DNA of 64,000 bases, taken from contig NZ_LGSI01000068.1 of the NCBI RefSeq assembly GCF_001698815.1, positions 372,001 to 436,000 on the forward strand. Reading direction: 5' to 3'. Origin of the DNA: Pseudomonas syringae. GTDB lineage: Bacteria > Pseudomonadota > Gammaproteobacteria > Pseudomonadales > Pseudomonadaceae. The notes beneath the pieces are model-generated. The model searched no databases and had not been told where the DNA came from. It saw nothing but the letters and a program-made list of their open reading frames with translations. A program made the position numbers and the translations under genes. Shown here piece after piece: positions 16,026 to 24,472 of the stretch. How positions within the stretch are numbered: position 1 is the first letter of the stretch; every line of letters starts with the position of its first letter.

Positions 16026-17102
16026 CTAGCGCTCGACGGTACGATTCCAGCGCGTCGTCCACTCGCTGCGCTGCTGGTTGATCGTGTCCCAATCGACCTT
16101 GATCAACGCGTTGACCTTCTCCGGCCCATACGGCATGCGCGCGGCAATTTCAGGCGCAAGCGTGACGGTCTGATTGACCGGCGCGAACCCGTTTTCCCTG
16201 GCCTGGATCGTCTGCACTTCGGGCGACAACACGTACTGGATGAACGCCTGGGACAGTTCGGGCTGCGCATTGGGTGTCACGCCGCAGGCGGCGACCTGCA
16301 GGGCGATGCCGCCTTCCTTCGGGTAAATAAACTTCAGCGGGAAACCGGTGCTCTGCAACGCCACGGCACGACCGCTGCCATACACGGCCATGACCACGTC
16401 GCCGTTCTGCATCATGCCGTCCATTTCACCGGGCGCCGAGACCCAGGCCAGGACGTTGGGGCCTATCTCGTCCTTGAGCGCCTTGAAGCCGGGGTCGATA
16501 TTTTTCTCGCCGCCACCCCGCAGCCGGGCCATTTCCACCAGCGTGTGCAAACCATAGGTATTGGTCACCGGGGGCATGCCGAGCAATTGCTTGTAGCGCG
16601 GATCGGTCAGGTTTTCCCAGGAATCCGGCGGGGTCCAGCCGCGCTTCTTGAACGCATCCTCGTTGTAACCAATGCCGGTGGCGACCACGCCGATACCGGT
16701 GGCTTCCGGGCTCAAACGCGCCAGGGGATAAAGGTCTTTGTAAACCGGCGCATCGCTGAGTTTCCCGCACAGGCCCATCTGCAATGCCTGATACATCGGG
16801 CCATCGTCCATCATCGCGACGTTGATCTGTTGCCGACCTTTCTGCGCTTGCAGCTTGGCCAGGGTTTCCGTGGAGTTGCCGGCAACGTAGATGACTTTGA
16901 CGTCGTGCTGTTTTTCGAAGGCGGGAATGACTTTGGTCTTGTACATCTGCTCCGTGGAGCCGCCGACACCGGCGACGTACAGCGTCGTTTCAGCGAAAGC
17001 GGCGCTGCTGCCAAACCCGATAAGGCTGACAACGACGGCGATGGGAAGACGGTTCAACGAGCGAAACGGCTGTGCTGCTTGGGATGCGTTAAGGCTATTC
17101 AC
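16026..17102 (-). CDS. ABC transporter substrate-binding protein (PotD/opine-type)
   Basis: A 358-residue periplasmic protein. The signal peptide ends near AAFAETTLYVAG (residues 33-37). The mature part follows the PotD/Fe(III)-binding class 2 pattern (VIYVAGNSTETLAKLQAQ, NVAMMDDGPMYQ, YGSGRAVALQ, QAFIQYVLSPEVQ). The start is GTG 17102, with CGGAG 9 bases upstream. It is the first gene of the left-running operon, divergent from a NocR/OccR-like regulator gene. The substrate is inferred to be a small amine or opine-like compound from the oxidases in the same operon. Confidence 0.9.
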   Translation of the reverse strand: MNSLNASQAAQPFRSLNRLPIAVVVSLIGFGSSAAFAETTLYVAGVGGSTEQMYKTKVIPAFEKQHDVKVIYVAGNSTETLAKLQAQKGRQQINVAMMDDGPMYQALQMGLCGKLSDAPVYKDLYPLARLSPEATGIGVVATGIGYNEDAFKKRGWTPPDSWENLTDPRYKQLLGMPPVTNTYGLHTLVEMARLRGGGEKNIDPGFKALKDEIGPNVLAWVSAPGEMDGMMQNGDVVMAVYGSGRAVALQSTGFPLKFIYPKEGGIALQVAACGVTPNAQPELSQAFIQYVLSPEVQTIQARENGFAPVNQTVTLAPEIAARMPYGPEKVNALIKVDWDTINQQRSEWTTRWNRTVER

Positions 17103-17263
17103 AGACTATCTCCGAAGTGCGTGGGGCAGATCGAACAATGCGTCAGGTGCTTCGGCCAAGACCGAAGTCATGCATGCAGGCTGCATGCTCCCGGAGATCC
17201 ATCCCGGGTGGCGCATCTTCATGTGCGCTATGGGGTTGCTGGTTTTGAGTATTGCGACAGCCC

Positions 17264-17314
17264 ATTCATATGGTCAAATACGGATATAAGGGTTAGTTAT
17301 TCATATTTGATATG
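17264..17314. promoter_or_regulatory. Candidate LysR-type operator between divergent genes
   Basis: ATTCATAT occurs twice (17264-17271 and 17299-17306). The second copy lies in the dyad CATAT-TTG-ATATG at 17302-17314, just before the regulator's ribosome-binding site. The position between a LysR gene and the operon it would control fits a binding and autoregulatory region. No promoter boxes are clear. Confidence 0.35.
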
Positions 17315-17324
17315 GAAGGTCGCC

Positions 17325-18224
17325 ATGAACCTCAGGCAGATAGAAGCGTTCCGCAGTGTGATGCGGCTTGGCTCGATGACCGCGGCGGCGGAGGTCTTGT
17401 ACACCTCGCAGCCCAATGTCAGTCGGCTGATTTCCCAACTGGAACTGAGTACCGGGCTGACGCTGTTCAAGCGTGCTGGCGTGCGCTTGATCCCGACTCA
17501 GGAAGGCCAGGCGTTTTTTCAGGAAGTGGAGCGCGCGTTCGTCGGCCTGGACAGCCTCAAGCTTTCGGCGAAGAACATTCGCAACCTTGGAACAGGCCGC
17601 TTGCGGGTCGCAGCCGTGCCGTCGAACGGCTTGAGCGTGATTCCCCGAGTACTCAAGACCTTCACTGACTCGAGGCCCGAGCTCACCGTATCCCTGCACG
17701 TCAACTCGTCACCGACGGTGGAGCAATGGGTCAAATCGCAGTATTGCGACATCGGCATCGTCGTCCATCCCGGCGATGTCAGCAGTCACCAGATCGAGTT
17801 GCTGACTGAAATCCCCGCAGTCTGCGTATTGCCCAGCGCTCATCGCCTGGCGCAACGTGCTGAAATCACCTTTGCCGATCTCGAAGGCGAAGCATTTGTC
17901 TCGTTGTGCCATGGTGACGGTACGCGGTCGTTGGTGGACGGTTTATTCGAGCAAGCAGGCGTCGAGCGGATCATGGCGGTGGAGGCGCAATACAGCGCAA
18001 TCAACTGCGAAATGGTGGCGCTGGGCATGGGCATTACCCTCGCCCATCCACTGGTGGCCAGGGATTACCTGCACCGCGATGTGGTGGTCCGACCGTTCAG
18101 ACCGGACATCCTCTTCCCCACCTACGTCATCTGGCCCATTGCCCAGGCAAGAACCAGGCTGGCCGAAGAGTTTGTCGAGACCTTGAAAGCGTTTTACCGG
18201 GATGCGTTCGAGGGCGTTAACTAG
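17325..18224 (+). CDS. LysR-family regulator, NocR/OccR-like
   Basis: A 299-residue LysR protein. The N-terminus MNLRQIEAFRSVMRLGSMT with the following helix-turn-helix (VSRLISQLE) resembles OccR and NocR, the octopine and nopaline regulators, more than other LysR groups. The IPTQEGQAFFQEVERAFVGL region also fits. The start is ATG 17325, with GGAAGG at 17314-17319. It is divergent from the ABC/oxidase operon, so it is probably its substrate-responsive activator. Its last 8 bases overlap the end of a convergent LysR gene. Confidence 0.88.
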   Translation: MNLRQIEAFRSVMRLGSMTAAAEVLYTSQPNVSRLISQLELSTGLTLFKRAGVRLIPTQEGQAFFQEVERAFVGLDSLKLSAKNIRNLGTGRLRVAAVPSNGLSVIPRVLKTFTDSRPELTVSLHVNSSPTVEQWVKSQYCDIGIVVHPGDVSSHQIELLTEIPAVCVLPSAHRLAQRAEITFADLEGEAFVSLCHGDGTRSLVDGLFEQAGVERIMAVEAQYSAINCEMVALGMGITLAHPLVARDYLHRDVVVRPFRPDILFPTYVIWPIAQARTRLAEEFVETLKAFYRDAFEGVN

Positions 18225-19110
18225 CGCGCAATCCCTCGCGCTCCAGCCAGGCGCAAAACAGCACAACCGCATCATCCGCCGACTTGCTGAGCGGAACGTA
18301 GGTGCAATAACTGCGCGACGGCAGACGCGGGTTTGCGAAGGGCATGACCAGCCGGCCAGCAGCGAGATCACCGGATATCAGCGCCGTCGGCCCCATCGCG
18401 ACACCCAGCCCGTCAATAGCCGCCTGCAAGGTCAGATAGAAATGATCGAAGACAACGGCGGCACTCGGTTTGAGCGTAGAGATTTTGGCGCTCGCCAGCC
18501 AATCCGGCCAAAGCCTTGGCAGGCTCGATGTATGCAGCAACGTATGTTGACGTAGATCGTCGGGCACGCGAAGCGGCAGCCGCCGCAGAAGTGCCGGGCT
18601 ACACACCGGCAGCCGTTCTTCGTACAGAAAAGGTCGCGTCGAGTAGCCATACAGCGTGTCCGGACCGCCGCGAATAATCACGTCATAGGGGTCTTTCAGG
18701 CTCTCCACCAGTTGGTTCGACGTCTCGACGTTGACGTCCACACCGGGATGCTCGGCACGGAATTTCTCCAGGCGCGGCACCAGCCAACGTAACGTGAACG
18801 TCGCAGGCGCATTCACCGAGAGCGTTCGCGAGGTCGTCTCGGCAAAGCCAAATTTCAGCGTTGCCTGGGACAGCTGCTCGAACAGCGGCCCGATTTCGCC
18901 AAGGTACGTCTTCGCTGCCGAAGTCAGCACCACGCGGCGATTGTGTCGCTCAAACAACGACGCACCGAACCACTCCTCAAGCAAGCGCACGCTTTGGCTC
19001 ACCGCGCCGTGGGTGACATGCAACTCCGCCGCCGCTTCTTTGAAGCTACCCAGGCGGCCAGCGGCCTCGAAGGCCCGCAATGCGTTGAGAGGAGGTAATT
19101 TCCGATTCAT
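18217..19110 (-). CDS. LysR-family regulator, GcvA-like
   Basis: A 297-residue protein starting MNRKLPPLNALRAFEAAGRLG, the usual opening of GcvA/AmpR-type LysR proteins, with VTHGAVSQSVRLLEEWFG as the DNA-binding helix and a substrate-binding half (PATFTLRWLVPRL to the end). It is divergent from an EamA-family exporter gene (117-base gap) and is the likely regulator of that gene. Confidence 0.9.
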   Translation of the reverse strand: MNRKLPPLNALRAFEAAGRLGSFKEAAAELHVTHGAVSQSVRLLEEWFGASLFERHNRRVVLTSAAKTYLGEIGPLFEQLSQATLKFGFAETTSRTLSVNAPATFTLRWLVPRLEKFRAEHPGVDVNVETSNQLVESLKDPYDVIIRGGPDTLYGYSTRPFLYEERLPVCSPALLRRLPLRVPDDLRQHTLLHTSSLPRLWPDWLASAKISTLKPSAAVVFDHFYLTLQAAIDGLGVAMGPTALISGDLAAGRLVMPFANPRLPSRSYCTYVPLSKSADDAVVLFCAWLEREGLRAS

Positions 19111-19227
19111 TCGAGATAGTTCTACTCACGTGAACGGGCAATTTATCTGGTTTGTCAGCCAACTCCAAGATAGATATTTTGCTGATCACAGCAATCTCAT
19201 CCCCCTTCCACGATATGGAAAAACACC

Positions 19228-20070
19228 ATGCTCAGTTATACCGGCGGCCTCGTCCTGCTCGCGGCAATTCTCCACGCAGGCTGGAACGCGATGTTGCATG
19301 GCAATCGTGACCGCTATCTTTCCATGACCTGGATGAGCATCGCCATTGCGCTGGTTTCGACTGTGGCCGCACTGTTTCTGCCTTTGCCAGCTTCGGCGGC
19401 ATGGCCTTATATCGTCGCCTCGGGATTGGTGCACATCATCTACAACATGAGCCTTGTGCGGTCGTATCAGCGCTGCGATCTGGCAGTGGCCTATCCCATT
19501 GCGCGCGGCTCGTCACCTTTGCTCGTCACACTGGGCGCGGCGCTTTTCGCCCAGGAAGCAATCAGCCCGTTGCATGCCCTCGGGATTGCGCTGATTTCCG
19601 GTGGCATCCTCACGCTCGCACTTCAGGACCGTCACGTGTCGCGCTCGGATGCACTGGCTGCGCTGACTACCGGCGTGATGATCGCGCTGTATACGGTGAT
19701 CGACGGCATCGGCGTGCGGTTATCTGACGGCCAGGCGCTGGCCTATACCGTATGGATGTTCATGTTCTACTGGCTGATGCCAGTCCTGTTCGTCGCGATG
19801 CGAGGGGCGGCCGCACTATTGAATCCGCTTCGAGCGACGCCGGCGGCCATTGGCTCGTCGCTCATGGGCGGACTGGTGTCACTCGCCGCTTATGGCATCG
19901 TAATCTGGGCGTTGCAGCTGGGGGCAATGGGTGCCGTATCGGCGCTGCGTGAGACCAGCGTGGTCTTCGCCGCGCTGATCGGACGTGTATTTCTGCGCGA
20001 AGCGGTCAGCGGAAAACGTTGGATCGTATGCCTGGTCGTTGCCGCTGGGGCGGTTGTCCTGGGACTTTGA
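19228..20070 (+). CDS. EamA/DMT-family membrane transporter
   Basis: A 280-residue hydrophobic protein with about ten membrane segments in two EamA repeats. The first repeat includes LLAAILHAGWNAMLHGN and AYPIARGSSPLLVTLGAALF. The second begins near residue 150 (LAYTVWMFMFYWLMPVLF) and ends with VSALRETSVVFAALIGRVFLRE. Such proteins export metabolites, often amino acids. The start is ATG 19228, with GGAAA upstream. Divergent from the GcvA-like gene. Confidence 0.9.
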   Translation: MLSYTGGLVLLAAILHAGWNAMLHGNRDRYLSMTWMSIAIALVSTVAALFLPLPASAAWPYIVASGLVHIIYNMSLVRSYQRCDLAVAYPIARGSSPLLVTLGAALFAQEAISPLHALGIALISGGILTLALQDRHVSRSDALAALTTGVMIALYTVIDGIGVRLSDGQALAYTVWMFMFYWLMPVLFVAMRGAAALLNPLRATPAAIGSSLMGGLVSLAAYGIVIWALQLGAMGAVSALRETSVVFAALIGRVFLREAVSGKRWIVCLVVAAGAVVLGL

Positions 20071-20109
20071 GTATCGCAACCTGCGATTGCCCCTGGATTC
20101 ACCGCTCTT

Positions 20110-20973
20110 TTATCCCAGCGCTTCCAATTCAGCCAGCAGGTCAGGCGCGATGACCAATTCACTCGCGGAGATATTTTCGTGAAGGTGTGCCACCGATGAC
20201 GTCCCGGGAATCAACAGAATATTGGGAGCACGTTGCAGCAGCCACGCCAGCGCTACACAGAGCGGGGACGCCTGCATGCGCGCTGCCACGCTGGAGAGCA
20301 CGTGCGACTGCAGCGGTGTGAAACCACCTAATGGAAAGAACGGCACATAAGCAATGCCCTGCTGACCCAGCTCAGCGATGAGCGTTTCGTCGTCCCGGTG
20401 AGACAGGTTGTAGTGATTCTGCACGCAGACGATGTCGGCGATCCCCTGCGCCTGCTTGATCTGCGCTACCGTGACATTGCTCACGCCCAGATGGCGAATA
20501 AGCCCCTGGCGCTGCAATTCGGCCAGCGTGGTAAACGATTCCTCGATAGAGCCTTCGGCAGGCGCTTGCACGTTACCCATTGCCCGAAGATTCACAACAT
20601 CCAGTACGTCCACGCCAAGGTTGCGCAGGTTGTCATGCACGGCCTGGGTCAATTCGGCGGGACTCTGTGCCGGATTCCACGAGCCATCGGCACCGCGCAG
20701 TGCGCCGACCTTGGTCACGATCACCAGCTTTTCAGGGTAAGGGTGCAGCGCTTCGCGGATCAGTTGGTTGGTGATGTGCGGGCCGTAAAAATCGGCGGTA
20801 TCAATGTGGTTGACGCCCGCCGTCAGCGCTTCACGTAGCACGGCAATGGCTGCTTTCGGGTCTTTCGGAGGACCAAAAACATGTGGTCCGGCCAACTGCA
20901 TCGCACCGTAGCCCATACGATTGACCGACCGGTCGCCCAACTGGAAGGAACCTGCTTTGGCAACATCGCTCAT
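20110..20973 (-). CDS. Aldo/keto reductase
   Basis: A 287-residue NADPH-dependent oxidoreductase with a TIM-barrel AKR pattern: GYGAMQLAGP near the N-terminus, catalytic Asp/Tyr in HIDTADFYGP, Lys in KLVIVTKVG, and NADPH-binding ILLIPGTSSVAHLHEN near the C-terminus. One position is odd: DVVNLRAMG stands where the catalytic His region usually is. The start is ATG 20973, with GAGGTGG directly upstream. Divergent from a LysR gene that probably regulates it. The substrate is unknown, probably a small aldehyde. Confidence 0.9.
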   Translation of the reverse strand: MSDVAKAGSFQLGDRSVNRMGYGAMQLAGPHVFGPPKDPKAAIAVLREALTAGVNHIDTADFYGPHITNQLIREALHPYPEKLVIVTKVGALRGADGSWNPAQSPAELTQAVHDNLRNLGVDVLDVVNLRAMGNVQAPAEGSIEESFTTLAELQRQGLIRHLGVSNVTVAQIKQAQGIADIVCVQNHYNLSHRDDETLIAELGQQGIAYVPFFPLGGFTPLQSHVLSSVAARMQASPLCVALAWLLQRAPNILLIPGTSSVAHLHENISASELVIAPDLLAELEALG

Positions 20974-21073
20974 TTTGTCCACCTCAATCAAAGTTTGTGA
21001 GACGCACTATAGGCATTGACCACTTCATTGGTAATGGGGTGCAATCGGCACGGGTTGTACGGCTGAGAGAACA

Positions 21074-21991
21074 ATGGAAACCAACATTCAAGACCTGCTG
21101 GCTTTTGTCGCCGTGGTGAACGCCAAGGGATTTCGCGAAGGAGCACGGTCGAGCGGTAGATCTGCCTCAAGTCTGAGCGATGCCGTGCGCCGGCTGGAGG
21201 CCAGGCTCGGCGTGCGCTTACTCAACCGAACCACCCGCAGCGTGGCACCGACCGAGGCTGGCACCAGATTGATGGAGCGCATCGTGCCCGCATTAGGTGA
21301 GGTCGAGTCAGCTCTGGATGTAGTCAACGACTTCCGCGATCGCCCATCGGGCACGCTGAAGCTGAACGTGCCAGCCGGCGTCGCAAGACTGGTGCTGCCA
21401 TCGATCATTACCCCCTTCCTGCAGACTTATCCTGACATCCGTCTGGAAGTGACAATTGAAGAAAGCTTCGTCGACATGCTTGCGGCCGGTTGTGATGCGG
21501 GTATTCGTTACGATGAACGCCTTGAGCAGGACATGATTGCGGTCCCCATTGGCCCACGCTTTCAACGCTTCGCAACGGCTGCATCCCCGACTTACCTCAA
21601 CGCCAGAGGTCGACCGCAGCACCCACGGGATCTGCTGAAACACGCCTGCCTGCGGGGCAAATTCCCCAGTGGCGCGATGCCGCTGTGGGAGTACGAACGT
21701 CAAGGCGAAATCATCAGCGTAGACCCGACCGGACCGTTGATCGTCAGGGTGGGGGGCGCCGTGGACCTGACCGTTCAGGCGGCGATCGACGGGCTGGGCA
21801 TTGTCTACCTGTTCGAGGGCTGGCTTCAGCCTCATCTGGACAGCGGCGCGCTGGAACCGGTACTGGAATCCTGGTGGCAAAGCTTTACCGGGCCATTTCT
21901 CTATTACCCTGGACGCCGCTATCTACCCTCCCCGTTGCGGGCATTTATAGACTTCATCAATGCCGGCCAATATCCGGCAGGCAAGTCTTGA
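21074..21991 (+). CDS. LysR-family regulator
   Basis: A 305-residue LysR protein of the DsdC/CrgA-like group common beside aldo-keto reductases. The N-terminal helix-turn-helix (FREGARSSGRSASSLSDAVR) is followed by LGVRLLNRTTRSVAPTEAG and a substrate-binding half. It starts 100 bases from the divergent aldo-keto reductase gene. It ends just before a terminator hairpin. Confidence 0.9.
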   Translation: METNIQDLLAFVAVVNAKGFREGARSSGRSASSLSDAVRRLEARLGVRLLNRTTRSVAPTEAGTRLMERIVPALGEVESALDVVNDFRDRPSGTLKLNVPAGVARLVLPSIITPFLQTYPDIRLEVTIEESFVDMLAAGCDAGIRYDERLEQDMIAVPIGPRFQRFATAASPTYLNARGRPQHPRDLLKHACLRGKFPSGAMPLWEYERQGEIISVDPTGPLIVRVGGAVDLTVQAAIDGLGIVYLFEGWLQPHLDSGALEPVLESWWQSFTGPFLYYPGRRYLPSPLRAFIDFINAGQYPAGKS

Positions 21992-21998
21992 CCCCATC

Positions 21999-22021
21999 AA
22001 GGCGCATTTCAATTGCGCCTT
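21999..22021 (+). terminator. Terminator after the LysR gene
   Basis: AAGGCGCA at 21999-22006 pairs perfectly with TGCGCCTT at 22014-22021, with a 7-base loop and TCCTGTC after it, 8 bases beyond the stop codon. Confidence 0.65.
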
Positions 22022-22192
22022 CCTGTCATCCCGTCGCTTAGACGGCACCGAGCGATGACCCTATTGCTCCTCATCATGGCGCTCTCAGTCAACTCTGGCC
22101 GTTGCGCTCAAGCATCACCAACTACCACGAATTAAAGTCGAAGTGCCAAGGGAAGCTACCCCGCTCACAATTCCAAAAATAGAGCCACTTCA

Positions 22193-23185
22193 ATGAGTCT
22201 GACGAAATCCCTGCCAGCGTGCCTGGCACTTAGCTTCGCATCATGTGCCGCACATGCAGCCGATGGTCCACCACCGCCTTCGGTGAGTCAGCCCAGCGGT
22301 ATCAACCTGGGCGGCACCAGTTTTTACGATGGTTTCGCGGGACCGCCCGGGCTGACCCATCAGACCTATTTGAAGTTCAGCACCGCAAGCAGCATCAGGA
22401 CCAATGGAGGCAAGAACAGCAGCTCCTTTGATGATCCGAAGATCAATGTCATCACGATGGTCAACCAACTAAGCTACTACTCACCCGACACCATCGGTGG
22501 TGGTGCACACCTGGGTTGGAGCCTGTTGGTGCCCGTCGTCTCCCTGGACGGCGATTTTGGTGACAACGGTGCCAAACTCAAGGACAACGCTACCGGCCTC
22601 GGTGATGTCACGGTTGGACCTCAGATCCAGTTCGATCCGATCGTCAACGCCAGTGGCAGGCCGGTCTTTGTGCAGCGTGTGGCCTTCGACACCATCCTTC
22701 CGACAGGCAAGTACGACAAGCATAAAGACTTGAACCCAGGCTCCAATTACTTCTCCCTGAACCCCTATTGGGCGGCAACCTGGATGCCAGCGCCTCGTTG
22801 GGAGGTGAGCTGGAGGCTGAACTACCTGTACAACTTCAAGAACGACGATCCCGCGAGCAGTTCGGCGCAACTCTTCGAAGGGCAATCGGTGCGTGACACC
22901 CAGTCAGGACAGTCGGCGTGGGCTAACTTCACCGCCTCGTATGAGGTGTTTCCAAAAGTCTCGGTCGGCATCAACGGGTACTACTTCAGGCAGATATCGG
23001 ACGACAAGGTCAACGGAAATACCATGGCCGACTCCCGGGAAAAGGTATTGGGCATTGGTCCGGGCCTGTTCTGGAAAATCACCGAAGACAAAGCGTTCTG
23101 GCTCAACACCTATAAAGAAACCGGCGTCGAAAACCGCTCCCGAGCGGATTACCAGGTGCAGCTTCGCTACGTCCACAAGTTATGA
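22193..23185 (+). CDS. Outer-membrane transport protein of the SphA/phenol-degradation family
   Basis: A 330-residue protein with signal peptide (CLALSFASCAAHA at residues 11-23) and then beta-strand-rich sequence with alternating aromatic residues, ending RYVHKL. The opening PSGINLGGTSFYDGFAGPPG and segments such as LGDVTVGPQIQF and FDTILPTGKYDK are typical of the SphA/meta-pathway outer-membrane proteins that accompany genes for degradation of hydrophobic aromatics. It is the first gene of a rightward run with an MFS carrier and a carotenoid-type oxygenase, which suggests uptake of the same compound. Confidence 0.85.
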   Translation: MSLTKSLPACLALSFASCAAHAADGPPPPSVSQPSGINLGGTSFYDGFAGPPGLTHQTYLKFSTASSIRTNGGKNSSSFDDPKINVITMVNQLSYYSPDTIGGGAHLGWSLLVPVVSLDGDFGDNGAKLKDNATGLGDVTVGPQIQFDPIVNASGRPVFVQRVAFDTILPTGKYDKHKDLNPGSNYFSLNPYWAATWMPAPRWEVSWRLNYLYNFKNDDPASSSAQLFEGQSVRDTQSGQSAWANFTASYEVFPKVSVGINGYYFRQISDDKVNGNTMADSREKVLGIGPGLFWKITEDKAFWLNTYKETGVENRSRADYQVQLRYVHKL

Positions 23186-23196
23186 CTGACGTGTTC

Positions 23197-23221
23197 GCCC
23201 GCTCATGCATGAGGGGCGGGC
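23197..23221 (+). terminator. Hairpin after the SphA-type gene
   Basis: GCCCGCTCATG pairs with CATGAGGGGCGGGC (one bulged region), followed by TCTTTA, 12 bases after the stop codon. It may limit read-through into the MFS gene, whose ribosome-binding site (GAGGTG) begins shortly after. Confidence 0.6.
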
Positions 23222-23242
23222 TCTTTACTGAGGTGATGTTCC

Positions 23243-24424
23243 ATGAATGCGCTCGACTCCATCGACAGCAAAAGATCATTGGGCGCTATCTGCCTGATGA
23301 TGGTCATTTCCCTGGGGACGCTGCAAATCCAGCCTATTCTGGGTGGCGCGTTGATCGATCAACTCGGCTTGCCGCTCAATGCGATCGGCGCCATTTTCGC
23401 AGCAGAGCTTATTGCGATGGCAATTGCCTGCGGCGTCTGTGCCATGTTCATGGCGAGCGTCGATCGGCGCCGCTTCGTCCTGGTTGCCTTGCTGATTCTT
23501 GCAGCAGGTAATCTGGCCAGCACGCAACTGTACAGCCAGACCTGGTTACTCGTTTCCAGAATGATCTGCGGCGCAAGCGGCGGCGCTGTCATGGCGGTTG
23601 TCTACGCCACGGCGGCGCTACGCAGGTCCAAGGACGCGACGTTCGCGGTCATCAATATTGGCAACCTGCTTTGGGGCATGCTGATTGTGACTTCCATGCC
23701 CCTGATCCTGAAATCATTCGGCGTCAAGGGTGCGTTTTCCCTGCTGGCGATTACCAGCGTGCTCGCGGCGTTGGGTTGCTGGAGGGTGCCCAAGCGCTAC
23801 CCGGAAGCACATCGCGCGGCCAACGGTTCGATTCAGCCCTTTGGCCTCACGTCCATCCTGTTGATCATGCTGTTTGCGCTCCTGTTTTTCGGACATTCCG
23901 CGCTGTGGGTTTACCAGGAGCGCATCGGCAAGAGCATTGGCCTGGAGCCGCAGCAGATTGGGGGAATTCTCGGCGGCAGCATCCTGGCCGGGGCCCTGGG
24001 AGCAGGTTTGGCCGGACTGATCGGACGTCGCCTGGGTTTGCTTTTTCCGCAGCTATTGAGCTTTGGCACAGCATTGGTGGCGACCCTGATCATGGTCTAT
24101 GGGGATAGCGCCGTAGCGTTTGCCGCCACTGCGTGCCTGATCCATATGGTGTGGTTTTTCAGCTTGCCTTACCTGCTTTCCATGGCGGCCGAACTGGACC
24201 CTTCCGGCCGACTCGCGGGCCTGGGTAACGCTGCAATTTTTATCGGCCAAGGGCTCGGCCCTTTTGGTGCGGCACTGGTCGTCGGAGAGGGACACTTCCG
24301 GGCGGTCGGCTGGCTGGCCGCCTCAGCCTATTTGATCGCCTTGATCATCTCGTGCCTGGTGGTCGCTCGCTTTCGTCGAGGCGTGAAGCCTTCCGGGCCG
24401 GCAATGTCCCCTCAATCGGCCTGA
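23243..24424 (+). CDS. MFS transporter
   Basis: A 393-residue protein with about twelve membrane segments in two six-helix halves (first LGAICLMMVISLGTLQIQP). It has the MFS signature-like stretches RRRFVLVALLILAAGN and LLVSRMICGASGGAVMAV. It lies between the SphA-type and oxygenase genes in the same direction, so inner-membrane uptake of an aromatic substrate, or export of a product, is likely. GAGGTGATGTTCC precedes ATG 23243. Confidence 0.9.
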   Translation: MNALDSIDSKRSLGAICLMMVISLGTLQIQPILGGALIDQLGLPLNAIGAIFAAELIAMAIACGVCAMFMASVDRRRFVLVALLILAAGNLASTQLYSQTWLLVSRMICGASGGAVMAVVYATAALRRSKDATFAVINIGNLLWGMLIVTSMPLILKSFGVKGAFSLLAITSVLAALGCWRVPKRYPEAHRAANGSIQPFGLTSILLIMLFALLFFGHSALWVYQERIGKSIGLEPQQIGGILGGSILAGALGAGLAGLIGRRLGLLFPQLLSFGTALVATLIMVYGDSAVAFAATACLIHMVWFFSLPYLLSMAAELDPSGRLAGLGNAAIFIGQGLGPFGAALVVGEGHFRAVGWLAASAYLIALIISCLVVARFRRGVKPSGPAMSPQSA

Positions 24425-24472
24425 ACCTGCACCCTGAACATGAACCCAACCGCACATTAACGAGATTGCCCG

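Noticed and set aside
20071..20109. TCGCA-ACC-TGCGA hairpin between the EamA and aldo-keto reductase genes as a terminator
   Set aside because: A 5-bp stem with a 3-base loop and no T tract is too short to support.
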